From Siphonodentalium dalli (taxonomy: Eukaryota; Mollusca; Scaphopoda; Gadilida; Siphonodentaliidae): a stretch of DNA of 64,000 bases. Both the position numbers and the translations under genes were made by a program. Shown in pieces: positions 23,006 through 35,493 of this stretch (position 1 is the first letter of the stretch; each line of letters starts with the position of its first letter). The stretch is taken from positions 105,302,278 through 105,366,277 of the forward strand of contig CP136069.1 of the NCBI GenBank assembly GCA_032622095.1, in the 5' to 3' direction. The notes under the pieces were generated by a model. It did not search any database and was not told where the DNA came from. It was given only the letters and a program-made list of their open reading frames with translations.

Positions 23006-24228
23006 TATGGGAGGCCAAATTCAAATTTAATAATGAATTGCCACATATTGTGCTTAAGCGCAAATAGGGCATTTACGCTTAAGCGTAATTAATTACGCTT
23101 AATTGCGCAATCAATTGCGCTTAAGCGTAATTGTGACTACTATCTAACCTACCCATAAACTATTAGCATGACCTGGTGTATCACCTAGCAACACAAGATG
23201 AGCATTGGGCTAATTTTGACCTGTACTCAACAGTCAAACTGTGAGTATGTGTTCAACAAGGAGAATCCCCTTATTACATATTATCAGCATCCCTCTATCC
23301 AAAGAATTGATGTCGCCTTCCCGGAACTCTAGGAATGTGTTGTATGATGTTTTTAATGTATTTTTGCACAGATTTTAGCCTTTACTATGGTAATATCCTA
23401 TACATGCATGCTGTGTCACTGCATGAGGGCTTTCTTACATCATATAGTAATGCTCTATTTAATCGACTTCTTAACCACAGCAGAATTATGGGTAACTTTT
23501 CAGGATTTAGTCGGATTTCCGATGAATGGCAACAAGCCATATTTCCGACTAAATCCTGAAAAGTTATCCATAACTCTGCTGTGGTTAAGGAGTCGATTAA
23601 TTAGAGCATTACTGTATGGTTTACTAATTGACTTAAATCAGGGGGAAAAAACCCTATTTTCATATTATCAGCATCCCTGCAGCTGATCCCTGTCCAAAAA
23701 ATGGTGTGTAATTACTGGAGCTTTGGTGTCTCAGTCCTGAAGCTCTAGTTTTTCTTATTAAATCAGCAGCTCTTGCACAAATCTATAGTATTTCCATGAT
23801 AATATAGTGTGAATGTGGTGTCACCGAGGGCTTGCTTCCCTCATATGGTGTGCCTGTATACTTGAAAAATTAAGAAAATCAATGTCGCCCCGACTAATAC
23901 AGAAAGTAATGCTATTGCAAGTAGCCCCAACTAAATATACCGAAGATAATATAATGCTATCACGAATCGCTCCAACTAAAACAGAAGGTGAGACTATTGC
24001 GAGTCAGCCATTTTGATAAATAAGTTGGGCTAGCTCCCTACCCATCCAAACCAAGAAGTGACATGTCAATAGGAGTTAATGCTAAGTTATAGAGAAACCT
24101 ATTTATTCACCAGGGGTGTTTTGTTACATATAACCATGAATTGCGCTTAAGCGCAATTAATTACGCTTAAGCGCAATGATTGCGCTTAAGCGCAATTGAT
24201 TATTAAATGTGAATTTGGCCTCCCATAA
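23006..24228. mobile_element. 1.22-kb element with 35-bp terminal inverted repeats and palindromic subterminal arrays
   Basis: The ends TATGGGAGGCCAAATTCA and TGAATTTGGCCTCCCATA are inverted and match at about 33 of 35 positions. Just inside each end is an array of TTGCGCTTAAGCGCAA or TTACGCTTAAGCGTAA palindromes (23050-23130, 24136-24200). The interior is non-coding and holds a nested foldback MITE at 23443-23616. It is non-autonomous; the target duplication is not clear. Confidence 0.75.
23443..23616. mobile_element. Foldback MITE family 1, copy C (complete)
   Basis: This is an almost perfect ~174-bp palindrome. The left arm (AATCGACTTCTTAACCACAG, CAGGATTTAGTCGGA) is followed by the centre TTCCGATGAATGGCAACAAG and the right arm (CCGACTAAATCCTGAAAAGT, CTGCTGTGGTTAAGGAGTCG, GAGCATTACTGTA). 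It is the most complete of four copies in the window and is nested in a larger inverted-repeat element. Confidence 0.85.
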
Positions 24229-27200
24229 TAATAGCTTACTAGAGACTGGGACTCATATAATATATAATAATATATTAGTCCCAGCTACATGTAGGTAGAA
24301 ATGTGAACAGTAGACATCCTGAGATACAAACAATATATATTATTGATTGTTTGATTTTCCAACCAGTATTTAGTGGGGGAATGTGTTGTTTTTAGACCAA
24401 CAGCAGTATATTCTTCTACTTTTGGTCCAAAGTTTGATCGGAATGGATATCGGTTGAACAATTTAGGTTTAGAGGGTGTCAGGTTGGACATTTCAGTTGG
24501 AAATGTTTGAGGTACCATTTGGAAAATTGGTGCAAAGTAGTATTTCGAGAACATTTGACTTTGGTCTGGTACAAGGTACGTACATTTGAAAATGTCAAGG
24601 TGGACAAACCCAAGTTTCCCAACCACCCACCAATGGGGACCATCTACATGTAGCCACCTCCCCGGTTATAAGGTATAAGACACATTGGCTACATGGATGC
24701 GACTAGAGATCTCCATTGTGGGGGGGGGGGATCTCCAACGATAACTTACTATTATTATCACAGCTCCCAGTTAGTGGCCAAGACATAAATGCTATTCTCT
24801 CCAGTCAATTATTTACCAGATCGACATACTTCTAAGTTAGGAATGAAATAGACAAGACAAGAGAAAAATGTAATCCTGTCCATTTTGGTCAATACATGTA
24901 GGCGATCACTACCATAAATATGGTAATATAATTTTTTGCCTCAAGGCGACATATCATATTTCTGAATGCCATGCTACATGTAACTAAATATGAAATGTTC
25001 CAGATACCATAAAATCTCTTACAGGTACCGGTACTTAATCCGATCAGAGGGTCCCCATATAATCACATTCCAACAACAACATTTTTTGAAATGACGCTTC
25101 AGTTTTCAGAATCTAATAATTGCCCAAAAATAATGAAAAGCACCATCAACTATAGTATAAAATTGCACAAAACCTGTTATTTATCAACATTTTGTTCAAC
25201 GAAATTTTACCGGTTTGTCAAATATCTGACACAAAAAGCCACTTGATTTTAGAGTTATCCATCTTTGCCCGCAATTTGGTCAATGAAATTCTTCTCGATG
25301 ACTTTCTATTTTGCCGGTTTGTCAAATATCTGACACAAAAAGCCACTTGATTTTAGAGTTATCCATCTTTGCCCGCAATTTGGTCAATGAAATTCTTCTC
25401 GTTGACTGTCTATTGGGCCACTATAATTAAAATAATAGATTTATAACATCGATATCTGATCACTCTGAGCTGTGGTGGGTGGGTTCCTCGACTCGAATCA
25501 AATATTTTTTACCCCCGAAGTCAAGGAAATAGTAATTTGCGACCGTTAATTCGGATTGAGTACCTTTAAGATCTAACAGCAACCATACCGGTATCTCAAC
25601 CCCACTACAATCTGGGACTAATATATGTTATACATGTACATGTATTAGTCCCAGCTACAATCAGTGAACCTGATGAATAATTTTAACAGCATCTGAAAAT
25701 GAAAGAAACATCCCACACCTTGTCTACGATATAATGAAAGCCATAATTGTAAATCAATCAGCTCTGCGTGTACCGGTATACATGTACCGGTATATGTACA
25801 CATATTGGACCCACATGAATTGCTATATTCTCCATGTTAATTTAAAACGAGCGCACCACTTTAACAAACTCATTATTGAGTATTATATCAATAGCGATGT
25901 GTTTGTTAAAGTGGCAAGGTCATTTTAAATTTATACTCCTTTTAACATCAGTAGGCCTACACAATCATTCGTTGCATAACTTTCATTAAATTTTCCTAGT
26001 ACTGAATATAAACAGTACTGGTACAATAACACTAGCAGTACTGGAACCGACCATACTGTAGGTGTCTGGCCTGTTTATTACCTTTTTAATTTGTTCTGAT
26101 ACATCAGGCACTTATAATAAATGATAGTTCATTCAGACAACATCCTCTAAGTTGCCTAATAATAGAGACAAACTAATAATAGTGATGGTGGGATTTTTTA
26201 GCTAAAATTAATAATAGTAACCACAGCAATTTCACTCTATGTCTCTTAGTGATCTGATCATGGGAAGTGTTCTCCAAATATAATAACAGTGTTGACACTA
26301 TCATATTATTGACACTATTATTGCACATGAGAGTACCGTTACTAGTACATGTAGATGCTAATATGAGTAAGTCATTATCAAGTCTGGCTCTTCTTGAATT
26401 CAACTATCATAGTGATATTCAACTACATGTATTATATCTTAATTGCACTACCATACACAATGTATACTGGTACGGTATACATATACGTAAACTCCAGGTT
26501 TTCTCTATTTTTACTAAAACTTCATGGAATCATCTCACTTCGTAATGCACAACCACTTAAAATGTACATGTATATAACACTATAATTTTAACAGAGCAAA
26601 TGAGAAGGCATCATATTCCAATATAAAAAGAATTCTACAGCTTATTACAGGAGACCTGTTTATTTCATAATGGCAGAAGTACATGTGCATGTACCGGTAT
26701 GCCATTTGAATTTTGAATGACATTATAAATAACTTCTCACCAAGATGATTTCAAAATTCTAACTACTAGTACAAGTAAATCAGTTAAATAATCAAAAATG
26801 CCAGCACCGATATATATACTGTACTTAGTACATGTAGTAGGTACCGTACATGAGATATTTTCACCACTTCATAATAGTTGAATATATACGGTACATGTAC
26901 CGGTACAATGGAATTCAAGTTGTGTCAGACCTGTTGTTTGGCATAAACAATGTACCAGTAAGTGACTTTGGTGATCACTGTTAGTCATTGATTTTGATAA
27001 CATAAGTTCATGATTTTTACAAAATAATTTTAATGAATCAAAACCATGTGCAGCCGCATGTGTAACATGTAACTGTCTTTGTACATTAGTCATTATCCAA
27101 GTCTGGTTTAGTCTTGATCTAATGATCAAAGGCGGAATGTTACTAGTATGTACCGGTAACTTATGATCATGATCCAGGAGTCTGATGAATTATAATCCAT

Positions 27201-27495
27201 TTCACAGCATTGTCCATGTCTGCATGTTTCATGACATGTTTGGTAAACATCCTCACTCGATTCACTGGTGAGTGGTGCCATTCTGATTCTCCAATCTCCA
27301 TATCATGTTCTACCCTTCACAAGTTCACACACATGTAGCTACTGTACTTCTAATCAGTCTAATGTACTATGCAGAATGATAGAATCTGAATGAACATTCA
27401 ATGACCTTTTACGGCATCAGCGTTGACTGCATTTCAGCGTTGACTGCATTTCAGCATTGAAGGGCTGAGGAGTCCAGAATAGAACTATAATCATC
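24229..27495. other. Non-coding DNA with short hairpins and a 104-bp duplication
   Basis: No gene is supported. Hairpins built on TGGGACT/AGTCCCAGCTACA occur at 24247-24286 and 25611-25656. A 104-bp direct duplication (CGGTTTGTCAAATATCTGAC, GCCCGCAATTTGGTCAATGA) spans about 25209-25416. ACCGGTA and TACATGTA words are frequent at 25.7-27.2 kb. Confidence 0.5.
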
Positions 27496-29602
27496 ATATT
27501 TTGCAATAATCATTACATTCACATTGTTTGCATTCTTCCATTGCCTTGGCTTGGGTCAATCAGTGCTATTCACTTATTCGAGTCAATGTCCATGATAATA
27601 ACAGTTGAATACGGCAAAGCCTGACCTGCCACACTCAGTGACCACACAGTGTCTGTGACCAGTCCAGTGTTAGTTCGGTCATGAACGTAGTGCGTATCCT
27701 TCTACGCTGGAAGCAGCAATCTGCGAAAGCGGTCATGTTGATAGTCTTAGTACGACCTGGTAATATGGCTTAAGTTAAGCCATACAGGTCGTAGCGCTAG
27801 CCTATAGTGTTCTTTCAGCTTAGACGACTATCTATTTTTTTTAAATACACTTAATTTTAAGAATCAACTAACACAGTCATTAATGTTAACATTATTGCAA
27901 TTTATATTAGCTCTGAGACCTACCAGAACGTGTGTATAATTCCGTAATTATTTAATCCAAAAATTCAGTCGGAAAACATGTTGACAAAACGTGGTTAAAT
28001 GGCCGAAGCAGGAGGAGCTAACATATCACATGACTACGTGCGTCTCGTGCACTAATCGCGCATGGGAATGTCACCGAACATGATTCTGCAACCCACATGA
28101 CTGTATCAGGAAGTTATCAGTACGCATGTGTAACAAATTGAAATCAGTTAGTTGTAAAAACTACACGCATGCGCAGATTGTAGTTACCCTCACCTTGAAT
28201 TGTATCAGGCTACCTGAATTGTACACTCAATGTGAACGCATGTGATTACCTTGCCGCGTGCACGGGGATTCCGGGGGAACTCACAGGGGAATTCATGAAA
28301 TGATGTGTCACATGCAATAAGTGATATCACTTACTCGCGGTGAATCCGCCATTTGGTCTCCGGAGGTCAAAGTTAACAAGTAGCATCTATTTTTAGCATA
28401 TGACTCCAGTCTGGGAATTCCCAAAATAAAATGGCAACAGGTCGTTATCGAATCGCAGGTGCGAGAACTTCATAAAACTAATTAAAAACTCACCCTGGAT
28501 ACATACAATACGTAGGTTTAACACAGTAGATGGATTGGATGTATCACGTATGTGTTTGGGTTATTTTTTTAACGCAAGAACTCGCTATCAGTACCTTATG
28601 GGAAGTTCGTTGACAAAAAAGGGCGTCTGAATTTCTGCATCGTCACCAGATCCTAACTCTATAGATGACATGGCCACAAAACAATTCTTAAACACGTAGT
28701 TGCATTCAGAATAAATGAAATTAAGCCATAAAATGTTGATAAAAAATTCTCGCACTCAGCTGTCGAATGTTTACAAATGTATGCTACTTCTCAACTTTGA
28801 TCTTTTACCGGCCTTTACCGGTGGGTTGGATAAAAAGCTAGGAATCGGACCATATATGGAACCATCGGCCATCTTGAAAATCGCGAACCAGTAATAAGGC
28901 TTATGGTCGACGAACACACGACATGTCAGTGTTTACGTTCTATTATTTGTCGGATTTTAAGGATAAACGACACGTAGGTGAGTGGATGGTTTCACACTTG
29001 TATTAGTATTTAGTTGATAAATACATGTGCGTTGGTCCTAATTGTTACTTTAAAAGGAATCATAGTCGCCTATGTTGTTTTAAGGGCAAGATGGATCTTA
29101 CATGGCGTCAGCCATGATAGTAAGATCCAATGGATCTATCATGTTGACCAACTTCACCAAGTCCAGTGTGCGATATTCGGATTGGTCCCGTCACTTCACA
29201 TGATATTTTCTGATAATTAAGCGGTATTTCTAACATCCAAACGGGTTAAAACAGTCTATATCTAATCCGTTGTGTACACGAAAGAATGAGATACACATTT
29301 TCTGCGAATAATGAACGAAGGGGCTCTCTCGTACTTTAACCCCGCCGATCATGTCGCCATATTTGTTTATGTCCGAACTAGTTATCACGTGCGCTATCGG
29401 CTGTCCCCGTGAGATCACAGGTAAAAGTTGGTTTTGGAAACGGACCACTTTCCGGGGACCGGGAATTGTCAGACAATTGTGAGTGTACATTCCGGTATGA
29501 TCGCAAGGGCAAAGAAATAGTAAACACAACATTTGTTAAAGACTTTTTATATAATATTCTCTTCTTCTTCTTCTTGTTCTCAGTTACATCAGTGTCGCCC
29601 GA
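27496..29602 (+). repeat. 2,107-bp direct repeat, left copy (flanks the LINE)
   Basis: It runs from ATATTTTGCAATAATC to CAGTGTCGCCCGA. Every landmark checked recurs exactly 8,824 bp downstream, at both ends and in the middle, without an indel. It carries a 19-bp-stem hairpin at 27753-27795 (TACGACCTG, TATGGCTTAA / TTAAGCCATA, CAGGTCGTA). No clear coding region is present. The right border coincides with the 5' end of the LINE. It is unique-looking DNA rather than an LTR, because the flanking sequence continues differently outside the repeats. Confidence 0.9.
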
Positions 29603-29982
29603 TATCCGACGCTCTACGGGAGTCACTGTCTTCTCGCTCCGTGATTTTTCTACATAATCTTTGTTTCTTATACATGTATCAACGAACAAATCGACCAGGC
29701 ACTATGAAAGGATTCATCGGATCAGAAAAGGATTCTGGTTTAGGCGATCTCTAACTCTGTGAGCTGACTTTCAAATTTTTGTGGCCAAACAATCCCGTTC
29801 ATTGTGTCCACCCTACCCATTGTTTATGTCGCCATTTTGTTTCCCGACTCTATGTACTGTCTATTGTCTGTAATAATTAATATCAGACACACAGTGGTAA
29901 CACAAGTCTTGACCGTGGAAAATTTTCACGCTTGAATGCACAGAGATACTACGAGTGATTGTAACGTATCGCAGTACAAACA

Positions 29983-31602
29983 ATGGAAGGCTTGCTCACT
30001 CAATCAGCTGAAATATTAGCAGGCGGTGACGGACCAACAATGTACACGCCGTTCATTGTCCAGGGAGAAGTCGAAGCCACTGACTTGTCCTCACTGGAAA
30101 CTTCACTAGAGGAACTGTCGAATTCAGTAGCGTCTAAATGCTACAGTTCTGCACACATATCTCAATTACAGACTTGGGTTGCCAGCTTCATTCATAACAC
30201 ACCAAGAGATCACTTCATCAATACACTACTGTCGACCGCAAATGATTCAGAAAATATTCTAGAAAAGATGCGTTCAAACGTATTTAATGAAATAAAAACG
30301 AAACCAAATGCAACAACCCTGGAAAGTGCGGTCCTCAAAAGACGTATCAAATCTTCATGTAATCCTGACGAGAGTATAGCCTATAAACTGGCCCGTGACA
30401 TATATTTTCTATTATCACATCTCATAGACCCCACTGTTGACATCTCAGAAACACTGAGTAAAGGGAAATCGACACGTAGCCAATCCGCTGTACATAGTGC
30501 GAACTCTCTAAATTCTACTGAATCACCAAAGAAGTCTTCCGACCTGGAATATGCATTATCCAGCATAAGTGAAATAAAAGCAGAACTTATCCAACTCAGA
30601 CGCTCCAATTCTGAAATGTGCTCTCTAATAAAAGACGACATACCCACAATAAAAGGTCAATTATCAGGCCTAAATAACAAGTTGATTCTAGCGGAGAGGG
30701 AACTAAAATCACTCAAGGAACAAGTCAACAAAAATAAAATAGCTGTTGAACGAATGGAACAAACAAAGAACGATAACTCAAAACAAAGAGGTTCCGATTT
30801 GAGAATCATAAGAGATGACATTAGAGATGACATGGACAAACTACAGAATGAAAACGACAAAACAACAAAGAGCACACAAGATAAAATAAAGGATCTACAC
30901 GAACAAATAAAGTCAAACAAAGGCTCAGTCGGCACGATGAACGGCCTCCTTAAAGACATTCTCGCTCAGAAGAATAAATTTGAAAAATTGATAAACAATA
31001 ACAAACTATCCGAACAGTGTGTTTCATTCATCAAAGCAACAGTTGGTGGTTTCTTCGATGAGTTACGTGACAAAATGGATGACTTTTCGAGCAAACCACA
31101 TGGATTTCATCACAATTCTTCTCCAGGTGCAGGTTCCCCGTTTAACTATACCAATCAGGACGAATCAATTCCGAGCACACACTCGAAGGATAACTCATAT
31201 ATAGTAATCGACGACATTGATTCGCCACTGAACAGAAAATACCAGAGCAACGACAGGAACACTCGCCAGCCTAATTCTAACTCCGACGACGAAGAGCTGA
31301 GGCAGGATCGTCATCACAAATTCAAACGTCTGCACTCGAGAAAGTCTCGTTACAGCAGTCGAGCTCCAATCAGAACAGTGCGATTTAGAGTGGAGAACTT
31401 CATACAATCCGTCACCCAAAACCAAGTAGAAGAGCACCTCCATTCCAAAGGAGTTCTCTTCTCAGTCGTTAGGATGTACGTTGATAAACACAATAATCCA
31501 GCATTTGCCACTATAAACGTCCTCGAATCTCATGCTGATCAGGTCACGACCCCACACTTCTGGCCTGCTAGAATAGACTGTAGGGAAATATTCTCTTATT
31601 AA
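29983..31602 (+). CDS. LINE ORF1 protein (coiled coil plus RRM-like C-terminus)
   Basis: This 539-residue protein starts at the ATG at 29983. By analogy with LINE ORF1 proteins it should bind the element's RNA and form the particle that carries ORF2. Residues about 185-330 are rich in charged heptads (LKSLKEQVNKNKIAVERMEQ) and likely form a coiled coil for trimer or dimer formation. A Ser/Asp-rich disordered linker follows (about 350-440), then a basic patch (RHHKFKRLHSRKSRYSSR). The last ~75 residues (VRFRVENFI to CREIFSY) have the look of an RRM-like fold; this is by pattern only. No CCHC zinc knuckle is seen. ORF1 precedes ORF2 by 11 bp, so ORF2 is presumably reached by reinitiation. The frame is intact. 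Confidence 0.8.
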   Translation: MEGLLTQSAEILAGGDGPTMYTPFIVQGEVEATDLSSLETSLEELSNSVASKCYSSAHISQLQTWVASFIHNTPRDHFINTLLSTANDSENILEKMRSNVFNEIKTKPNATTLESAVLKRRIKSSCNPDESIAYKLARDIYFLLSHLIDPTVDISETLSKGKSTRSQSAVHSANSLNSTESPKKSSDLEYALSSISEIKAELIQLRRSNSEMCSLIKDDIPTIKGQLSGLNNKLILAERELKSLKEQVNKNKIAVERMEQTKNDNSKQRGSDLRIIRDDIRDDMDKLQNENDKTTKSTQDKIKDLHEQIKSNKGSVGTMNGLLKDILAQKNKFEKLINNNKLSEQCVSFIKATVGGFFDELRDKMDDFSSKPHGFHHNSSPGAGSPFNYTNQDESIPSTHSKDNSYIVIDDIDSPLNRKYQSNDRNTRQPNSNSDDEELRQDRHHKFKRLHSRKSRYSSRAPIRTVRFRVENFIQSVTQNQVEEHLHSKGVLFSVVRMYVDKHNNPAFATINVLESHADQVTTPHFWPARIDCREIFSY

Positions 31603-31613
31603 TAGATTCAACA

Positions 31614-34600
31614 ATGGCACAATTCCAGACATCTAATTTCATTAAGCTGAAGCTTTTCACTTGGAATGTGACTGGTATCTTCAGTTCTTCAACTTATCTC
31701 GAAAATTTACTGTCCGATGGCTCAATAGACATTTTTGGTGTTAGCGAACACTGGTTGTGCAGCGCAAACGCTGGTTTCTTGGACTCTCTGAGTTCCAATT
31801 ACTGCGCCCACACAGTGTGCGACCAGAGACAGCGACAACCAAACCAGAGAGGCAGATTCTCGGGCGGTGCTAGTATCCTGTGGCACAAACGTCACGATTC
31901 TTCGATTTCAGTAATTGATTTACAGGATGATCGGATTGCAGCCATACAATTCGAACTATCACCGAATATCTTTATATATATGTTTCAGGTATATATGCCT
32001 TCCACAAATACTCCTGTGGAACTATACGATTCGTACATCAAAATTGTATATGATCTATTAGAATTCTTTATACCATTAGGTACTCCGATCCTGATGGGTG
32101 ACTTCAATGGGAATTTGAAGAAAGATGATGCGCGCAACAAGCGATTTAAAGCGTTGCTCGCTCATTTTTCTTTGAAATCTGTTATTGACGTACTCTGCAC
32201 ATATTCGAACTTAACTACATTCGTTCCGGCTTGTGATCCGTCCGCGGGATCTAATATTGATCATTTCCTACTCAGATCTGCAGATTTATACAATGTGGAC
32301 AACGCTCAAATAATCGACGATTCATCCCTAAATGTTTCCAACCATAGGCCAATTATGATGTCAATTATTATTGATGTAAAATCTGCCCCAAAGTCCACAA
32401 ATATCAGTAAAATGGCAGAAAAACTAAGGTGGAAACTCGTCAACAACAACATGGGACTCATAGAGTCATACCAGTCGCAACTGGCAGCTTATCTGCCCAA
32501 GCTTCTCATTACAAATCATTCCACTTTAGATAATTTCTATGACGACATCGTTAATGCTCTTACTCGTGCATCGCGTGAAGTCATCCCCAAATCGAAATTT
32601 AAAAAGCACTTGAAGCCCTTTTGGGACGACGAACTTCAGACTCTACATAAAGATATGGAAAAGTTAAGGTCTATTTGGATCCAAGAGGGTCGACCTAGGG
32701 GAGATTCATTCTCCTCCTTTGCAAACTACAAGCATGCTAAACGAGACTTCCGGTCTTTACACCGTCGAAAAGCCAGTAAATTTTTACGGGACAAACACTC
32801 TGAGCTGGACAATTTGGCCGAGCTCGATCAAGCAACTTTCTACCGCTTGCTGAAAAACGACCGTAAAAGTCGTAACACAAGTCTCCCTCTATTCAAACAA
32901 AACAATACCATTCTCAGAGGTAAAACTGAGGTAGTCAATGCTTGGGCGGAGTACTATAAAGCAATATTCAGCGAGGCAACTGATCCACTCTTTGATGTAG
33001 ATAATTATAACTTTGTAAATAATTTCATTAATAACGCCTCTAGTCACTCATCTTCAAGCTCATGCGATGTACTTATTACACATCCAGTAACTGCAGATGA
33101 ACTCAGTAATTTACTTAACAGACTTGACAAGAACAAAGCGCATGGTTATGACTCAGTCTCATATGAACACATAATTTACGGAGGTGAAGCGTTGCTCAGT
33201 TGCCTGGCATATTTATTTTCACATATGTTTGAATATTCACATGTACCTCTTGCAGCGAAACGGGGCGTCATGGTGTCTCTTTACAAAGGAGGTCGAAAAC
33301 CTAAAGACAGTTTTGATAGCTACCGAGCAATTACCATATTACCTGCAATTTACAAGTTATTTGAGAGAGTTGTCTCTCTTAGACTGGAAACGTACATGCC
33401 GTCTTCAATCGCCGTCCATCCGTTACAACACGGTTTCGAAAAAGGGATCAGTTGCGCCATGACATCCTGTTTCGTGCAAGAATGTATTAGTTACGCCAGA
33501 GAACAACACAACAAGCTTTACTCATGTCTATTAGACGTGCGTAAAGCTTTCGATTGTGTTTGGATCAATGGCCTCTTGTACAAATTATTCCTCAGAGGAT
33601 TACAAGGCAAAACATGGCTCATCATACGAGATTTATTATCTGGCATAAAATGTTGTATCCGCAACGACGGAACATATTCCGACTGGTTCTCCTTATCTCA
33701 AGGAACCAGACAAGGATCCATATTATCACCTCTGTGGTACAAAATATACGCAGACGACCTCCTCCATATTATTGAGAAGTCAAAATTAGGCCTTCGTATT
33801 CACTCATTGAACTGTTCATCCCCCACACAAGCCGATGATATGATGCTTATTTCGTTATCTCGCCCAGGTCTTATTGGCCTATACGAGTTATGCCTTGAAT
33901 ACAGTTATAAGTGGCGGTTCAGCTATAATTCTTCCAAAACCGTCATAATGGTTTTCAATGAATCCAAACAAGAAGCCGAAAAATGTGCTAGATCGTGGCC
34001 ATTTGGATCATCTTTTCTCAGCGAAGTTGACTCATATACTCACCTTGGAATTCTTCTGTCCAAATCCCATTTCAATAATAATTTTGTCGATGCCATATGT
34101 ACAAAATTAAGGGGTACATATTTCGGCCTCTCCGATGTTGGCCTATACCCTGGTGGTATCTCGCCTCAAAGCTCATACAAACTTTACAGAACAATAGTTA
34201 TTCCTTCAGGGCTATATGGCAGCGAACTTCTCTGGAACCTTAACGCAACTCAAAAAGAGAAGCTTGAGAAGGCCCATAGAGTTTGCATCAAGCATATGCA
34301 AGGCTTTCCGACGAGGACCCGTACAGTTATCGCACAAGGCTGTCTGGGCTGTTCCTCGCTAGAATCGTGGATTGATCGTCGGAAACTCTCAATATTTGGC
34401 GCTTTCTGTAGGCCAAATTACGAGAAAACATCAAAACAATTATTCTTAAGACGCCTATATGATTTTATTTCAGGTCTTTCAACTGATGAAACATCTTTTA
34501 TTTGTGACATATGGTGCATTCTATGTAAATATAATATCGAACATCACCTTATTGAATATGCTATTTCCAATAAATTTCCATCGGTCGTGGCGTGGAAACG

Positions 34601-35099
34601 TTTGGTGCGGTCAGCTGTACAGGAGTTAGATGAACTCGACTGGAATAATCATATCGCCAGCGACTCCTCTTTAGCAGCTTTCCGTACCATTCATCCCACG
34701 CTGCGAACGATCGGTATATGGAAACTGTGCTCACAATTTCCGAAGGAAAAATTTGTATTCCTCCTGATTGGTCGCATAATCGCACATACAGCTTTCGGAG
34801 AAACTGACACATGCAAACACTGTTTAGCGACCTACCCATGTGTAGTACAACATATCTTGTTAGATTGCCCATCATTGCTACATATTCGGAATGACATGTG
34901 GTATCACGTCATTGACCAACATGGCATTGAATGTTTCCTTTACCTAGACCAATTACCCCGTTTGCAGCTACTGTCTGCCCTTCTGGGATCGCCACATAGA
35001 GATCTCGCTCTGCTCTCAGATAACCACCTTAATTTATCTCGGTTGCTCGTTAGGACAACAGCATTTATGTGGAAACAGTTTCATTTTGATGATGGTTAA
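31614..35099 (+). CDS. LINE ORF2: AP-like endonuclease and reverse transcriptase
   Basis: This 1161-residue protein nicks target DNA and copies the element RNA at the nick. The endonuclease (about residues 12-255) shows FTWNVTG, FGVSEHWL (catalytic Glu), MGDFNGN, SNIDHFLL and SNHRPIM. The last is usually SDH, so the Asp is replaced by Asn here. The reverse transcriptase (about 530-830) shows SYRAITILPAIYKLFERV, LLDVRKAFD (first Asp near 641), SQGTRQGSILSPL and QADDMMLI (catalytic DD near 739-740). Near the C-terminus CKHC (about 1067) and later H/C residues (HILLDC) form a putative zinc knuckle. No RNase H domain is seen. There are no stops or frameshifts. The SNH variant could weaken the nuclease or be normal for this lineage. 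Confidence 0.93.
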   Translation: MAQFQTSNFIKLKLFTWNVTGIFSSSTYLENLLSDGSIDIFGVSEHWLCSANAGFLDSLSSNYCAHTVCDQRQRQPNQRGRFSGGASILWHKRHDSSISVIDLQDDRIAAIQFELSPNIFIYMFQVYMPSTNTPVELYDSYIKIVYDLLEFFIPLGTPILMGDFNGNLKKDDARNKRFKALLAHFSLKSVIDVLCTYSNLTTFVPACDPSAGSNIDHFLLRSADLYNVDNAQIIDDSSLNVSNHRPIMMSIIIDVKSAPKSTNISKMAEKLRWKLVNNNMGLIESYQSQLAAYLPKLLITNHSTLDNFYDDIVNALTRASREVIPKSKFKKHLKPFWDDELQTLHKDMEKLRSIWIQEGRPRGDSFSSFANYKHAKRDFRSLHRRKASKFLRDKHSELDNLAELDQATFYRLLKNDRKSRNTSLPLFKQNNTILRGKTEVVNAWAEYYKAIFSEATDPLFDVDNYNFVNNFINNASSHSSSSSCDVLITHPVTADELSNLLNRLDKNKAHGYDSVSYEHIIYGGEALLSCLAYLFSHMFEYSHVPLAAKRGVMVSLYKGGRKPKDSFDSYRAITILPAIYKLFERVVSLRLETYMPSSIAVHPLQHGFEKGISCAMTSCFVQECISYAREQHNKLYSCLLDVRKAFDCVWINGLLYKLFLRGLQGKTWLIIRDLLSGIKCCIRNDGTYSDWFSLSQGTRQGSILSPLWYKIYADDLLHIIEKSKLGLRIHSLNCSSPTQADDMMLISLSRPGLIGLYELCLEYSYKWRFSYNSSKTVIMVFNESKQEAEKCARSWPFGSSFLSEVDSYTHLGILLSKSHFNNNFVDAICTKLRGTYFGLSDVGLYPGGISPQSSYKLYRTIVIPSGLYGSELLWNLNATQKEKLEKAHRVCIKHMQGFPTRTRTVIAQGCLGCSSLESWIDRRKLSIFGAFCRPNYEKTSKQLFLRRLYDFISGLSTDETSFICDIWCILCKYNIEHHLIEYAISNKFPSVVAWKRLVRSAVQELDELDWNNHIASDSSLAAFRTIHPTLRTIGIWKLCSQFPKEKFVFLLIGRIIAHTAFGETDTCKHCLATYPCVVQHILLDCPSLLHIRNDMWYHVIDQHGIECFLYLDQLPRLQLLSALLGSPHRDLALLSDNHLNLSRLLVRTTAFMWKQFHFDDG

Positions 35100-35417
35100 C
35101 TAAAGTGATCAGCGCTCTTTCGGAATATAATGGCGTTATCTTTTTCTTTTTTTCTTCTATTAATACATTTACAGTTAGTTGGTAAATTATCTCAGTCACA
35201 GCTTTGGTCAATTCAGTACCATGCACCGTTCCGCCAAACATGTATAGTTATATATACTTCAAATTACCCATATCTTCCTGCATGTGTAGGCTGTTTAACA
35301 GTTTACGTACGATACATTTTACATAACCTGACTTCAACGGACATCCATGAATCTTAGTATTCTTCCGGATACATGATGGCACAAGCCATACCCATATCTA
35401 CACGTATGTGTGTGTGC

Positions 35418-35493
<76 letters not shown>

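Noticed and set aside
29230-29689. Minus-strand ORFs of about 100 codons in the duplicated segment (also at 38054-38492)
   Set aside because: They have no recognisable domain and run into a low-complexity Lys stretch; kept only as possible if transcripts are found.
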